Positions 11,509 to 18,008 of a stretch of 18,008 nucleotides of DNA are shown piece by piece (within the stretch, counting starts at the first letter, position 1; each line of letters begins with the position of its first letter). Under the pieces are notes generated by a model. That model saw only the letters and a program-made list of their open reading frames with translations. It ran no database searches and was not told where the DNA came from. The translations under genes were made by a program, and so were the position numbers. Source of the DNA: Candidatus Competibacteraceae bacterium (GTDB taxonomy: Bacteria > Pseudomonadota > Gammaproteobacteria > Competibacterales > Competibacteraceae); contig JAAUQA010000009.1 in the NCBI GenBank assembly GCA_012032855.1, positions 1 through 18,008 on the forward strand, read 5' to 3'.

Positions 11509-12669
11509 ATGATGACACTGCCCAACTACCGCGACGGCAATCTGGTGAACCTGATGAGTTCGCTGGCTAGCGGTTTAGGCAGAAAACCCGGGCTGTATGA
11601 ACCCCTTTCCTTGCTTCCGCCGATCACTGTAGCGAGCGCTACTCACGTTGTGCTGCTGCTCATTGATGGTTTAGGTTACAACTACCTGCAACGACAGGCT
11701 CAAGCATTTAAGCCGTTTTTACACGGGCGCTTGACGTCGGTTTTTCCGACCAGTACCGCACCCGCCATTACCACGCTGTTGACCGGGGTCGCTCCTCAAC
11801 AACATGGCGTGACCGGTTGGTTTATGAACCTCAAGGAACTGGGATCGGTTGCTATGATTCTGCCGTTTCGTCCCCGCTGGGGCGGGGGTTTCTTGAGCAG
11901 CGCTGGGACTCGAATCAATGAGTTGATTGCCGCCCCGCCGCTATGCAACAGTTTGCAGGTGAGTTGCCATTTTGTTATTCATCAGGACTTGCAGGATTCA
12001 CCTTACAGTGTGGCCGGGGCAGGTCGCGCTCAACGGCGGGGCTACGAGGATCTAGCAGGGTTTTTTAGGACGATTCGCAACATCATTACCGAGCAAGGAA
12101 GAGAACGCAGTTATATTTATGCGTACTGGCCCATGTTGGATTTTCTAGCCCATCGACATGGGATAGGCAGCAAGACGGTCAAGACCCATTTCCAGGAATT
12201 AGAACAGGGCTTCGTCATGCTGGGGGAGGCGTTACGCGGCACGGACACCCTGTTAGTCGCTACCGCCGATCACGGTTTTATTGATACAGCTCCTCGCTAC
12301 AAAATTCGATTGGAAGATCATCCGCAATGGATGGCCTGTCTGGCCGCACCGCTCTGTGGCGAACCCAGAGTCGTTTATTGTTATATCCGCGCCAATAAAT
12401 CCGCCGACTTCGAGCGTTACGTGCGTGAGAATTTGAGCCATGCCTGCGACTGTTATCCAAGTGAAGAGGTGGTCGAACGAGGCTGGTTTGGAGAGGGTGA
12501 ACCCGATCCTCGCCTGTTAGCGCGAATCGGTGATTATGTGCTGGTCACTAAAGAACGCTATGTCATCAAGGATACCCTGCCGGGCGAGGGATTTTGGGCC
12601 GATACCGGGGTGCACGGCGGCGTCAGCGCGGATGAAATGCTTGTGCCACTGCTGGTCAGCTTATGTTGA
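11509..12669 (+). CDS. Alkaline-phosphatase-superfamily phosphodiesterase (nucleotide pyrophosphatase/PDE type)
   Basis: This 386-residue protein belongs to the type I phosphodiesterase/nucleotide pyrophosphatase branch of the alkaline phosphatase superfamily, two-zinc enzymes that hydrolyse phosphate mono- or diesters. The complete metal and nucleophile set is visible: D53 in LLLIDGLG, nucleophile T83 in FPTSTAPAITTLLTG, D211 and H215 in PMLDFLAHRHG, D254-H255 in ATADHGFID, and H369 in DTGVHGG. Order and spacing resemble the characterised Xanthomonas NPP. No clear signal peptide is seen, so a cytoplasmic location is possible; the substrate is unknown. Two adjacent ATGs (11509, 11512) could serve as start. 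It begins 38 bases after glmU. Confidence 0.9.
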   Translation: MMTLPNYRDGNLVNLMSSLASGLGRKPGLYEPLSLLPPITVASATHVVLLLIDGLGYNYLQRQAQAFKPFLHGRLTSVFPTSTAPAITTLLTGVAPQQHGVTGWFMNLKELGSVAMILPFRPRWGGGFLSSAGTRINELIAAPPLCNSLQVSCHFVIHQDLQDSPYSVAGAGRAQRRGYEDLAGFFRTIRNIITEQGRERSYIYAYWPMLDFLAHRHGIGSKTVKTHFQELEQGFVMLGEALRGTDTLLVATADHGFIDTAPRYKIRLEDHPQWMACLAAPLCGEPRVVYCYIRANKSADFERYVRENLSHACDCYPSEEVVERGWFGEGEPDPRLLARIGDYVLVTKERYVIKDTLPGEGFWADTGVHGGVSADEMLVPLLVSLC

Positions 12670-12694
12670 GTCTAATCGACCGCCGGCATTAACC

Positions 12695-12711
12695 GGGAAA
12701 CTTGGTTTTCC
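12695..12711 (+). other. Small hairpin between the phosphodiesterase and PqiA-like genes
   Basis: Bases 12695-12701 (GGGAAAC) pair with 12705-12711 (GTTTTCC) with one G-U pair and a three-base loop. No T tract follows directly, so termination is not supported. The remainder of this 61-base gap shows no strong promoter or ribosome site. Confidence 0.2.
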
Positions 12712-12730
12712 ACCATGGTCCTAATTGGTT

Positions 12731-13357
12731 ATGCATAGCGCGTCGTCTGCCCGACTATGGAGTTGTCATTGCTGCGGCTTGATACAGACTCTGCCGTCCG
12801 TACCACCGCGCTATCAGGCTATCTGTTGCCGGTGTCGAACTGTGTTGCGGCAATCCGATGCCCATCTATCCGTCTGGACCAAGATGCTGGCTATCGCAGC
12901 ACTCATGTTTTACCCCCCTGCATTGTTACTGCCCATGCTGCGCATAGAACAGTTCGGCCACACTCAGGAAGCCGGTTTATTGGCCGGGGTCGGCACACTG
13001 TGGGAGCAAGGGCATTGGCTTATCGGTGCTGTAGTATTGCTGTTTTCGATCGTATTGCCCCCGTTAAAACTCATTGCGCTTTGGTTGTTATCCGCACCCG
13101 CTATAATTTCACGCCAACACCATCGCGCTTTGCTTTATCATTTGGTGGAACTTTTGGGCCGATGGGGAATGTTGGACGTCATGTTAGTCGCGGTTCTGGT
13201 AGCTTTCGTCAAGCTGGGGGACATGATTACTATCCAACCCGGCACGGGTCTGTTGGCCTTCGCTGTCATGGTCTTGCTGAGCCTGCTGGCAAGCGTGACT
13301 TTTAATCCGACTTTGTTATGGGATGCCGGCAGTGATGGATCCGAAAACGCGCTTTAA
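12731..13357 (+). CDS. PqiA/LetA-like inner-membrane protein, single domain
   Basis: PqiA/LetA-family proteins are inner-membrane partners of MCE lipid-transport proteins (PqiB, LetB). The 208-residue product starts with a zinc-ribbon-like pair of CxxC motifs (C12-C15 in CHCCG; C32-C35 in CCRC), followed by the FYPPALLLPMLRIE segment typical of the family and about four hydrophobic helices (LWEQGHWLIGAVVLLFSIVL, PLKLIALWLLS, MLDVMLVAVLVAFVKLGDM, LAFAVMVLLSLLASVTF). E. coli PqiA has two such domains; this protein has one, and no MCE gene follows. I chose ATG 12731; TTG 12725 is the alternative, and neither has a good Shine-Dalgarno. The 3' end overlaps the kinase-like gene by up to 35 bases. 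Confidence 0.85.
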   Translation: MHSASSARLWSCHCCGLIQTLPSVPPRYQAICCRCRTVLRQSDAHLSVWTKMLAIAALMFYPPALLLPMLRIEQFGHTQEAGLLAGVGTLWEQGHWLIGAVVLLFSIVLPPLKLIALWLLSAPAIISRQHHRALLYHLVELLGRWGMLDVMLVAVLVAFVKLGDMITIQPGTGLLAFAVMVLLSLLASVTFNPTLLWDAGSDGSENAL

Positions 13358-16300
13358 ACAACTGCAGGACATTTACACCGCAGGCTATGTCGATACTGCG
13401 GAATTCAACGAGCTGAGAGCGGCATTACTCAACATGCTGCATGGCGCCAAAACACCGCCGGATCGTTCTTCCGCAATCGATACAGAGGAAGATACGGTTC
13501 CCACTCGCGAGTTGTGGCAGTTGGAACGCGGTTTGGTGATCGGCCCGGAACGGAATCAGTTGCGACTGATGCGGCAATTAGGCGACGGGGGATCCACTTA
13601 CCAAACGTGGCTCGGTGATAGTCTCGTCGGTAGCGAGCCGGAACGCTATCGCGTACTGAGAATAGTGGCCCCTTCCAGCGTCCTTTTGGCTGAAAACAAG
13701 GTGAAGAAACCGGTCAATGGCTTGACCCCACTGCAGGCATGGGCCATTCGCTTCAAAACCCGTGTTGACATCGTTACCCACCTACAACATCCGAACATCG
13801 CCCCAACGCTCGGTTGGCGGCAAGATCCACAAGGCTGGCTGTTTGCCGAAAGTGAATATGTCGATCATCGCGCCAGCCTAAGTTTTGAAAAAGTGCTGAT
13901 CCAGGAGGGCAAGCCCGGTTTGAGCTGGAAACGGGTGCTGGAGCTGGTTCGTCCTGTGGTAGCGGCACTTAATTATGCGCAACGCACCCATCGTTTAGCT
14001 CATCATCATCTAAGTGCAGCGAATGTTTTTCTAACCGAAGACAACACAGTCAAAGTGGTGGATTTCGGCTTGTTCTATCATCCTTTGGACGAAGAGACGG
14101 TGCCGGCGACGCCGGATGACGAACCAACTCAAACGTCCGGGTCTGCTGCTGTCGGCCAACAGCGTTTCAAACGCGACGTCAGCGCTTTATCGGTTCTGTT
14201 GTATCGCCTGTTTAGCGGTAAAGCCTGGTCAGCAGAAACACCCTTGGATAAGCTGAAAAAACCTGCCGAGTTAAATGACGCCGCTTGGTTTGTACTGCAA
14301 CAGGCGTTGGTCTACCAAAGCGATTCTTGTCCTGCCAGTGCGAATGAATTCTTGCAGCGCCTGGAATCGGCTAAATCCATTGTCAACGTGCTTGAGGATA
14401 ATCGATCCGATTCCTCGAAGGGGGCTTCGCAAGAGAGTGCAGAGCAGCATGATGAGTCGCTCGACGAGAACCAGGAAGAAGCTTTCGCCAATTTTTTAGA
14501 CAGCTTGCAAGGTGGCCTAACCATCGGCCCGAGGGAGCGTCGTTTTCGGATACTGCGCAAACTGGGAGATAGCGGCCGCGTGTGGTTGGCCAGCGAACAG
14601 CGTGATCGGAGCAAGCGTGATAGGAAAGATAAGCCAGATAGGCAATATAAGGCGCTGAAAATTTTTGCTCCCCATTCGGCCGAAGAACTGCAAAATCGCT
14701 CCGGCCCCCATGGGAAAGACAGCACCATTTCCCGCATTGAATTGCTAAATCTGCGTGCTGCGCTGGTTCGGTTACGTGCTAAAGCGGAAGTGTCCGCATT
14801 ATTGAATCATCCTAACATCATCAAAGTCTATGGCTGGCGACAGGGCAAAGACGGCTGGCCCTTCGTAGAAATGGATTATCTGGACAATCGCTCCGGACGC
14901 GATTTGCAACAGTTTCTGCAACAAGAAGGTCCTCGCAGTTGGGAGCAGGCATTGCAGCTTCTCCGGCCTATTGCCGCCGCTCTGGATTATGCTCATCAAG
15001 CACACCGCTTGGCGCATCGTAATCTGAAACCGACCAATGTATTCGTCACTCATGAGGGGGAAGTCAAGCTGATGGATTTCGGCTTGACCTATCAGCCGCG
15101 TGAGTTGCGAGAGGCAATGCGCTCCCGGATTAGCGATGATATGAGTCAGGATGGGAGTTTGGATGTTGCCTCAGGGACAACAGTATTCAAACAGGACGTG
15201 GGCGCTTTGGCGACATTGGCGTATGAAATGCTGGCTGGTAAAGCGCCGTACAAGGATGACTCCCTCTTAGGACGCGATCCGCATACCTGGCCTATTATGC
15301 CGGCGACTCAAACCGAGAACGGAACGGCAAAAAAAACGGCGATGGAACCCGACAAACCGGCTGAGTTGGACGAAGCCGCTTGGCAAATACTGTACCGGAG
15401 CATGAACTTTCATGACGCAAGCTGTCCCGACAGCGCTGGCGAGTTGTTACAACATTTGGAAGGGGCGCAGAAGCCGCGTAGCCGGAAACGTAACAGTGGC
15501 AAGCTGTGGTTGACCGCTATCCCTATCCTGCTGCTGATGGGAATCTCCGGTTATTTGCTTTATGAATGGTACGCCGCCAGGTTGACCTATGATCTGCCGT
15601 CAGCGGCAATGTCGCCCCCAGTTCAGGGCGACACCCCGCCTACCGGAGTCGGCGAAACCCAAGTATCGGATGCAGCGCAAAGCAATTCACCGGATCGGCG
15701 GGCATACGAAGCGGCCCAACGGATGGGCACCCTACAAGGCTATCGGATTTATCTGCAACGGTGCCCGGATTGTGAATACCGCAGTGAAGCCGAGGCAGCG
15801 CTTGTCCGCTTGCAACGGCAGACCGAACTCAATGCCTTGCAGCGCCGCTTCGAAGAGCACTTGGCGGCGTGGCAACAGGGTGAAGGCGAGCGGCGCGACC
15901 AAGCAGCGCTGGCGGTATTGGAGCAACTTGCCAAGCATGACCCTCAATCGCCCTTAATCGCGACCGGTCGCCGACAGGTAGCTCTCAGCTATGTTGAAAA
16001 GGCGCAAACCGCCTTAATGGCTGGGCGTTTAGCTGAAGCGCAAACCTGGCTGCAAGCCGGCCAAGCGTTGCAAGCGGATCTGCCTGAATTGGCTTCTTTA
16101 CCTGCAGCCATCGCCCAGGCGCAAGCGCAAATACAAGATAAGACCCTCTACCAGCAAGCCCAAACGTTGAATACCCGCCAAGCTTATCTGGATTATCTGG
16201 CCGGTTGCGGTTCAGCATGCACTCATCAAGAGGAAACCGAGCAGGCTCTTGCCGCGCTTATGTTGCAACCGCCTTCCGCGACCAACCCGGTCTTTCGCGA

Positions 16301-17051
16301 CCGTCTCAACGACGGCAGTTTGGGGCCGCAACTGATGCGAATTCCGGCAGGTAACTTCGTTATGGGTTCCGCGCCCGGTGATCCCGAACGCTATAGCGAT
16401 GAGGCACAATACTCAGTGCAGATGGTGCGACCATTCGGGCTGGGCTTGCATGAAGTCAGTTTCGAAGAATACGACCGCTTTGCCGGTGCGACCAATCGCT
16501 CATTACCGGCTGACGAAGGCTGGGGTAGAGGGCAACGACCGGTGATTAACATTACCTGGGAAGATGCTCACGCTTATACTGAATGGTTGTCGCAACGCAG
16601 CGGCCATCGCTATCGTTTGCCCACCGAAGCGGAATGGGAATACGCCGCACGAGCAGGCGCTCAGAGTGCACGCTTTTGGGGTAATGATCCCAACCAGGGT
16701 TGTCGCTATGCCAATGGTTCGGACCAAACCGCGCAGCAAACCTATGCCGGGTGGACTGCCATGGGCTGTGCTGATGGTTATCTTTACACCGCCCCCGTGG
16801 GTAGCTACCTGCCTAATCGTTTTGGTGTTCATGATCCGCTGGGCAATGTCATGGAACTGACTTGTTCAGCCTATACGCCCGACCAACAAAGCGCCAACAT
16901 TTGTTCTGCTAACCGCGATGCGGACCATATCGTCGCTCGTGGCGGTTCCTGGAGCGATGAGCCGCGTAATGTGCGGCTCGCCGAACGCTTTAAGGCCACC
17001 CCGGATTTACGCGCTAACTATCTGGGTTTTCGGGTGTTGCGTGAATTATAG
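13323..17051 (+). CDS. Tandem pseudokinase - transmembrane - FGE/SUMF1-like domain protein
   Basis: A 1242-residue protein, frame intact. Residues about 5-40 (FKQLQDIYTAGYVDTAEFNELR) resemble a SHOCT-type helical motif. Kinase-like domain 1 (about 67-351) has R113 in place of the ATP-anchoring lysine, HHH at 227-229 where HRD is expected, and DFG at 247-249. Domain 2 (about 395-716) keeps K446 and DFG at 585-587 but has HRN at 565-567. Both lack the APE segment and have degraded glycine loops. The domains are clearly duplicated (HPNI..GWRQ..GW; HRLAH..L; DFGL). A membrane helix follows at about 728-749, then a periplasm-directed helical region with two cysteine-containing repeats (about 794-830, 942-977), then an FGE/SUMF1 fold (about 990-1242: RIPAGNFVMGS, RLPTEAEWEYAARAG, ARGGSW, GFRV). 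FGE catalytic cysteines are absent. Likely a sensor or scaffold; function unknown. ATG 13335 is an alternative start. Confidence 0.85.
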   Translation: MPAVMDPKTRFKQLQDIYTAGYVDTAEFNELRAALLNMLHGAKTPPDRSSAIDTEEDTVPTRELWQLERGLVIGPERNQLRLMRQLGDGGSTYQTWLGDSLVGSEPERYRVLRIVAPSSVLLAENKVKKPVNGLTPLQAWAIRFKTRVDIVTHLQHPNIAPTLGWRQDPQGWLFAESEYVDHRASLSFEKVLIQEGKPGLSWKRVLELVRPVVAALNYAQRTHRLAHHHLSAANVFLTEDNTVKVVDFGLFYHPLDEETVPATPDDEPTQTSGSAAVGQQRFKRDVSALSVLLYRLFSGKAWSAETPLDKLKKPAELNDAAWFVLQQALVYQSDSCPASANEFLQRLESAKSIVNVLEDNRSDSSKGASQESAEQHDESLDENQEEAFANFLDSLQGGLTIGPRERRFRILRKLGDSGRVWLASEQRDRSKRDRKDKPDRQYKALKIFAPHSAEELQNRSGPHGKDSTISRIELLNLRAALVRLRAKAEVSALLNHPNIIKVYGWRQGKDGWPFVEMDYLDNRSGRDLQQFLQQEGPRSWEQALQLLRPIAAALDYAHQAHRLAHRNLKPTNVFVTHEGEVKLMDFGLTYQPRELREAMRSRISDDMSQDGSLDVASGTTVFKQDVGALATLAYEMLAGKAPYKDDSLLGRDPHTWPIMPATQTENGTAKKTAMEPDKPAELDEAAWQILYRSMNFHDASCPDSAGELLQHLEGAQKPRSRKRNSGKLWLTAIPILLLMGISGYLLYEWYAARLTYDLPSAAMSPPVQGDTPPTGVGETQVSDAAQSNSPDRRAYEAAQRMGTLQGYRIYLQRCPDCEYRSEAEAALVRLQRQTELNALQRRFEEHLAAWQQGEGERRDQAALAVLEQLAKHDPQSPLIATGRRQVALSYVEKAQTALMAGRLAEAQTWLQAGQALQADLPELASLPAAIAQAQAQIQDKTLYQQAQTLNTRQAYLDYLAGCGSACTHQEETEQALAALMLQPPSATNPVFRDRLNDGSLGPQLMRIPAGNFVMGSAPGDPERYSDEAQYSVQMVRPFGLGLHEVSFEEYDRFAGATNRSLPADEGWGRGQRPVINITWEDAHAYTEWLSQRSGHRYRLPTEAEWEYAARAGAQSARFWGNDPNQGCRYANGSDQTAQQTYAGWTAMGCADGYLYTAPVGSYLPNRFGVHDPLGNVMELTCSAYTPDQQSANICSANRDADHIVARGGSWSDEPRNVRLAERFKATPDLRANYLGFRVLREL

Positions 17052-17084
17052 GATCGGTGAGTGCATGGTCCAAACTATAAACTA

Positions 17085-17101
17085 ACCTCCATTCAAGAGG
17101 T
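17085..17101 (+). promoter_or_regulatory. Hairpin covering the fructokinase ribosome-binding site
   Basis: ACCTC at 17085-17089 is complementary to GAGGT at 17097-17101 across a seven-base loop. GAGG at 17097-17100 is the only Shine-Dalgarno candidate for the ATG at 17111, so the stem would hide it. Five base pairs is weak, and an anti-Shine-Dalgarno match can arise by chance. A TATAAA at 17076-17081 has no matching -35 element. Confidence 0.3.
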
Positions 17102-17110
17102 GCGCAAAAC

Positions 17111-17635
17111 ATGGCGGACGCAATCTGTCTTGGTGAATTGATAATTGATTTTGTCCCAACGGTAACCGGCACGGACTTGCTCGAAGCGCCGGCTTTCAAG
17201 AAAGCACCGGGCGGCGCGCCAGGAAATGTCGCTGTCGGTTTGGTACGACTCGGCGTCAAAAGCGCATTCATGGGTAAAGTCGGTGACGATGCCTTCGGTC
17301 ACTTCCTTGCCAAGACCCTCCGTGACGCGGGGGTAGATGTCAGTCCCCTGCGATTTTCGAAAGAAGCACGTACCGCTTTAGCCTTTGTCTCCTTGCGCGC
17401 CGATGGTGATCGGGACTTTATGTTCTATCGCCATCCCAGCGCCGATATGTTGTTTACACCAGAGGAAGTTGACGGCGAAGCGATCAGCAAAGCCAAGCTA
17501 CTGCATTTTGGGTCTATCAGTCTCATCAGCGAGCCGTCACGAAGCGCAACCCTCCATGCCGTCGAGATTGCGCAAGACCAAGGTTGTCTCATTTCCTACG
17601 ATCCCAACCTGCGCCTGCCGCTGTGGCCGGATGCG
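17111..17635 (+). pseudogene. Fructokinase (PfkB family), N-terminal half, cut at a junction
   Basis: PfkB-family fructokinases phosphorylate fructose to fructose-6-phosphate. Visible are [11 protein letters not shown], the substrate-site signature [47 protein letters not shown] and [13 protein letters not shown]. That covers about 175 residues of a family that is usually about 300-320 long. The second PfkB signature with the catalytic aspartate (DTxGAGD type) is missing, because homology stops at about 17635 and the frame runs into unrelated high-GC sequence. The gene is therefore truncated here, most simply by an assembly chimera; the real gene is probably complete in the organism. The start has AAGAGG ten bases upstream and lies 59 bases after the kinase-like gene. 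Confidence 0.85.
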
Positions 17636-18008
17636 GGGCTGTGGCATCTGTCCCCGGGGCAGCTCTTCCTGCTCGGTTGCTGGGGCGGTTTCTGGTTCAT
17701 GGCGGGTGAGTTGCCCAATTCGTTCTGCAAGCGCCGCTTGGGCAGTCGCGCCCGTGCGACGCCCGCGCACGGCGGACTGGCGCCTGCTCTGTCTCGCGCT
17801 AGATCGGCTCGACTCCGATCCTGGCGCTGCTCGTCGCGCTCGGCCTGGTGGTGCCGATCCACTGGCTCACCTGGGTGTGGGTGTTGGCGCTCGGCCCGGC
17901 GGTGCACCTGGCGTTCAGCGCGGCGCTCTATCTGAGCGGCGTCAAGGCGAGGCCGGACATGACGCAGCCCGCCATGACGATCCTGCAGCCGGACTCGGAG
18001 CGGTCATG
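17636..18008 (+). CDS. CarS-like (CDP-archaeol synthase family) membrane protein, C-terminal part, frameshifted
   Basis: CarS-family proteins are integral-membrane cytidylyltransferases acting on lipid phosphates. In frame with the fructokinase one reads [30 protein letters not shown], which has the family's G-E-L-x-x-S-F-x-K-R-R-L-G pattern. The continuation is in a second frame ([14 protein letters not shown], about 17775-17813) and then a third ([46 protein letters not shown], about 17818-17940), so at least two indels are present. The last codons read up to TG at the edge; an ATG at 18006-18008 may start the next gene with an ATGA overlap. By hand count 17761-17880 is 86/120 GC against 135/240 for 17101-17340. 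Family assignment is from memory of the motif, without a search. Confidence 0.55.

Noticed and set aside
12757..13305. Second forward open frame of 182 codons inside the PqiA-like gene
   Set aside because: It is out of frame with a gene that has clear CxxC motifs and membrane helices, and it reads as low-similarity sequence without domains.

Overview
The window is gammaproteobacterial DNA. The order rsmG-parA-parB-atpI-B-E-F-H-A-G-D-C-glmU on one strand is the classical Gammaproteobacteria arrangement around the F-type ATP synthase operon. Subunit lengths (alpha 513, beta 459, gamma 287, a 256 residues) are close to those of E. coli. I cannot name the genus. The very long kinase/FGE fusion downstream recalls large-genome sulfur- and wastewater-associated gammaproteobacteria, but that is only an impression. 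Everything I can support reads on the + strand.

Layout. 3-520: C-terminal part of a TPR protein, with a frameshift. 604-2996: rsmG (16S rRNA methyltransferase) and the chromosome-partition pair parA/parB; parA overlaps rsmG. 3001-3042: a near-consensus sigma-70 promoter with a palindrome on its predicted start site. 3105-10061: the complete nine-gene ATP synthase operon. 10087-11470: glmU (UDP-GlcNAc synthesis). 11509-12669: an alkaline-phosphatase-superfamily phosphodiesterase with a complete metal-site signature. 12731-13357: a single-domain PqiA/LetA-like membrane protein. 13323-17051: a 1242-residue membrane protein with a SHOCT-like N-terminus, two tandem kinase-like domains that both lack the catalytic HRD aspartate, one membrane helix, a cysteine-containing repeat region, and a C-terminal FGE/SUMF1-type domain without the FGE cysteines. 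17111-17635: the first half of a fructokinase (PfkB family). From about 17636 the sequence changes to high-GC DNA coding for the C-terminal part of a CarS-like (CDP-archaeol synthase family) membrane protein.

How the genes fit together. The left two thirds is housekeeping: ribosome methylation, chromosome segregation, proton-driven ATP synthesis and cell-wall precursor synthesis. The phosphodiesterase, PqiA-like and kinase-like genes are tightly spaced (the last two overlap) and may form an envelope-related unit. The tandem pseudokinase protein is the most unusual object here.

Sequence quality. The TPR gene, parB, atpF, atpH, glmU and the terminal CarS-like gene are all broken by small indels, most of them explained by one missing base in a homopolymer. 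Since several of these genes are essential or nearly so, sequencing error is the likelier cause. The fructokinase/CarS junction is probably an assembly chimera. I give these genes their full restored spans and describe each break. No tRNA, rRNA, CRISPR array, insertion sequence or convincing intrinsic terminator was seen. No gene-free stretch exceeds 300 bases.
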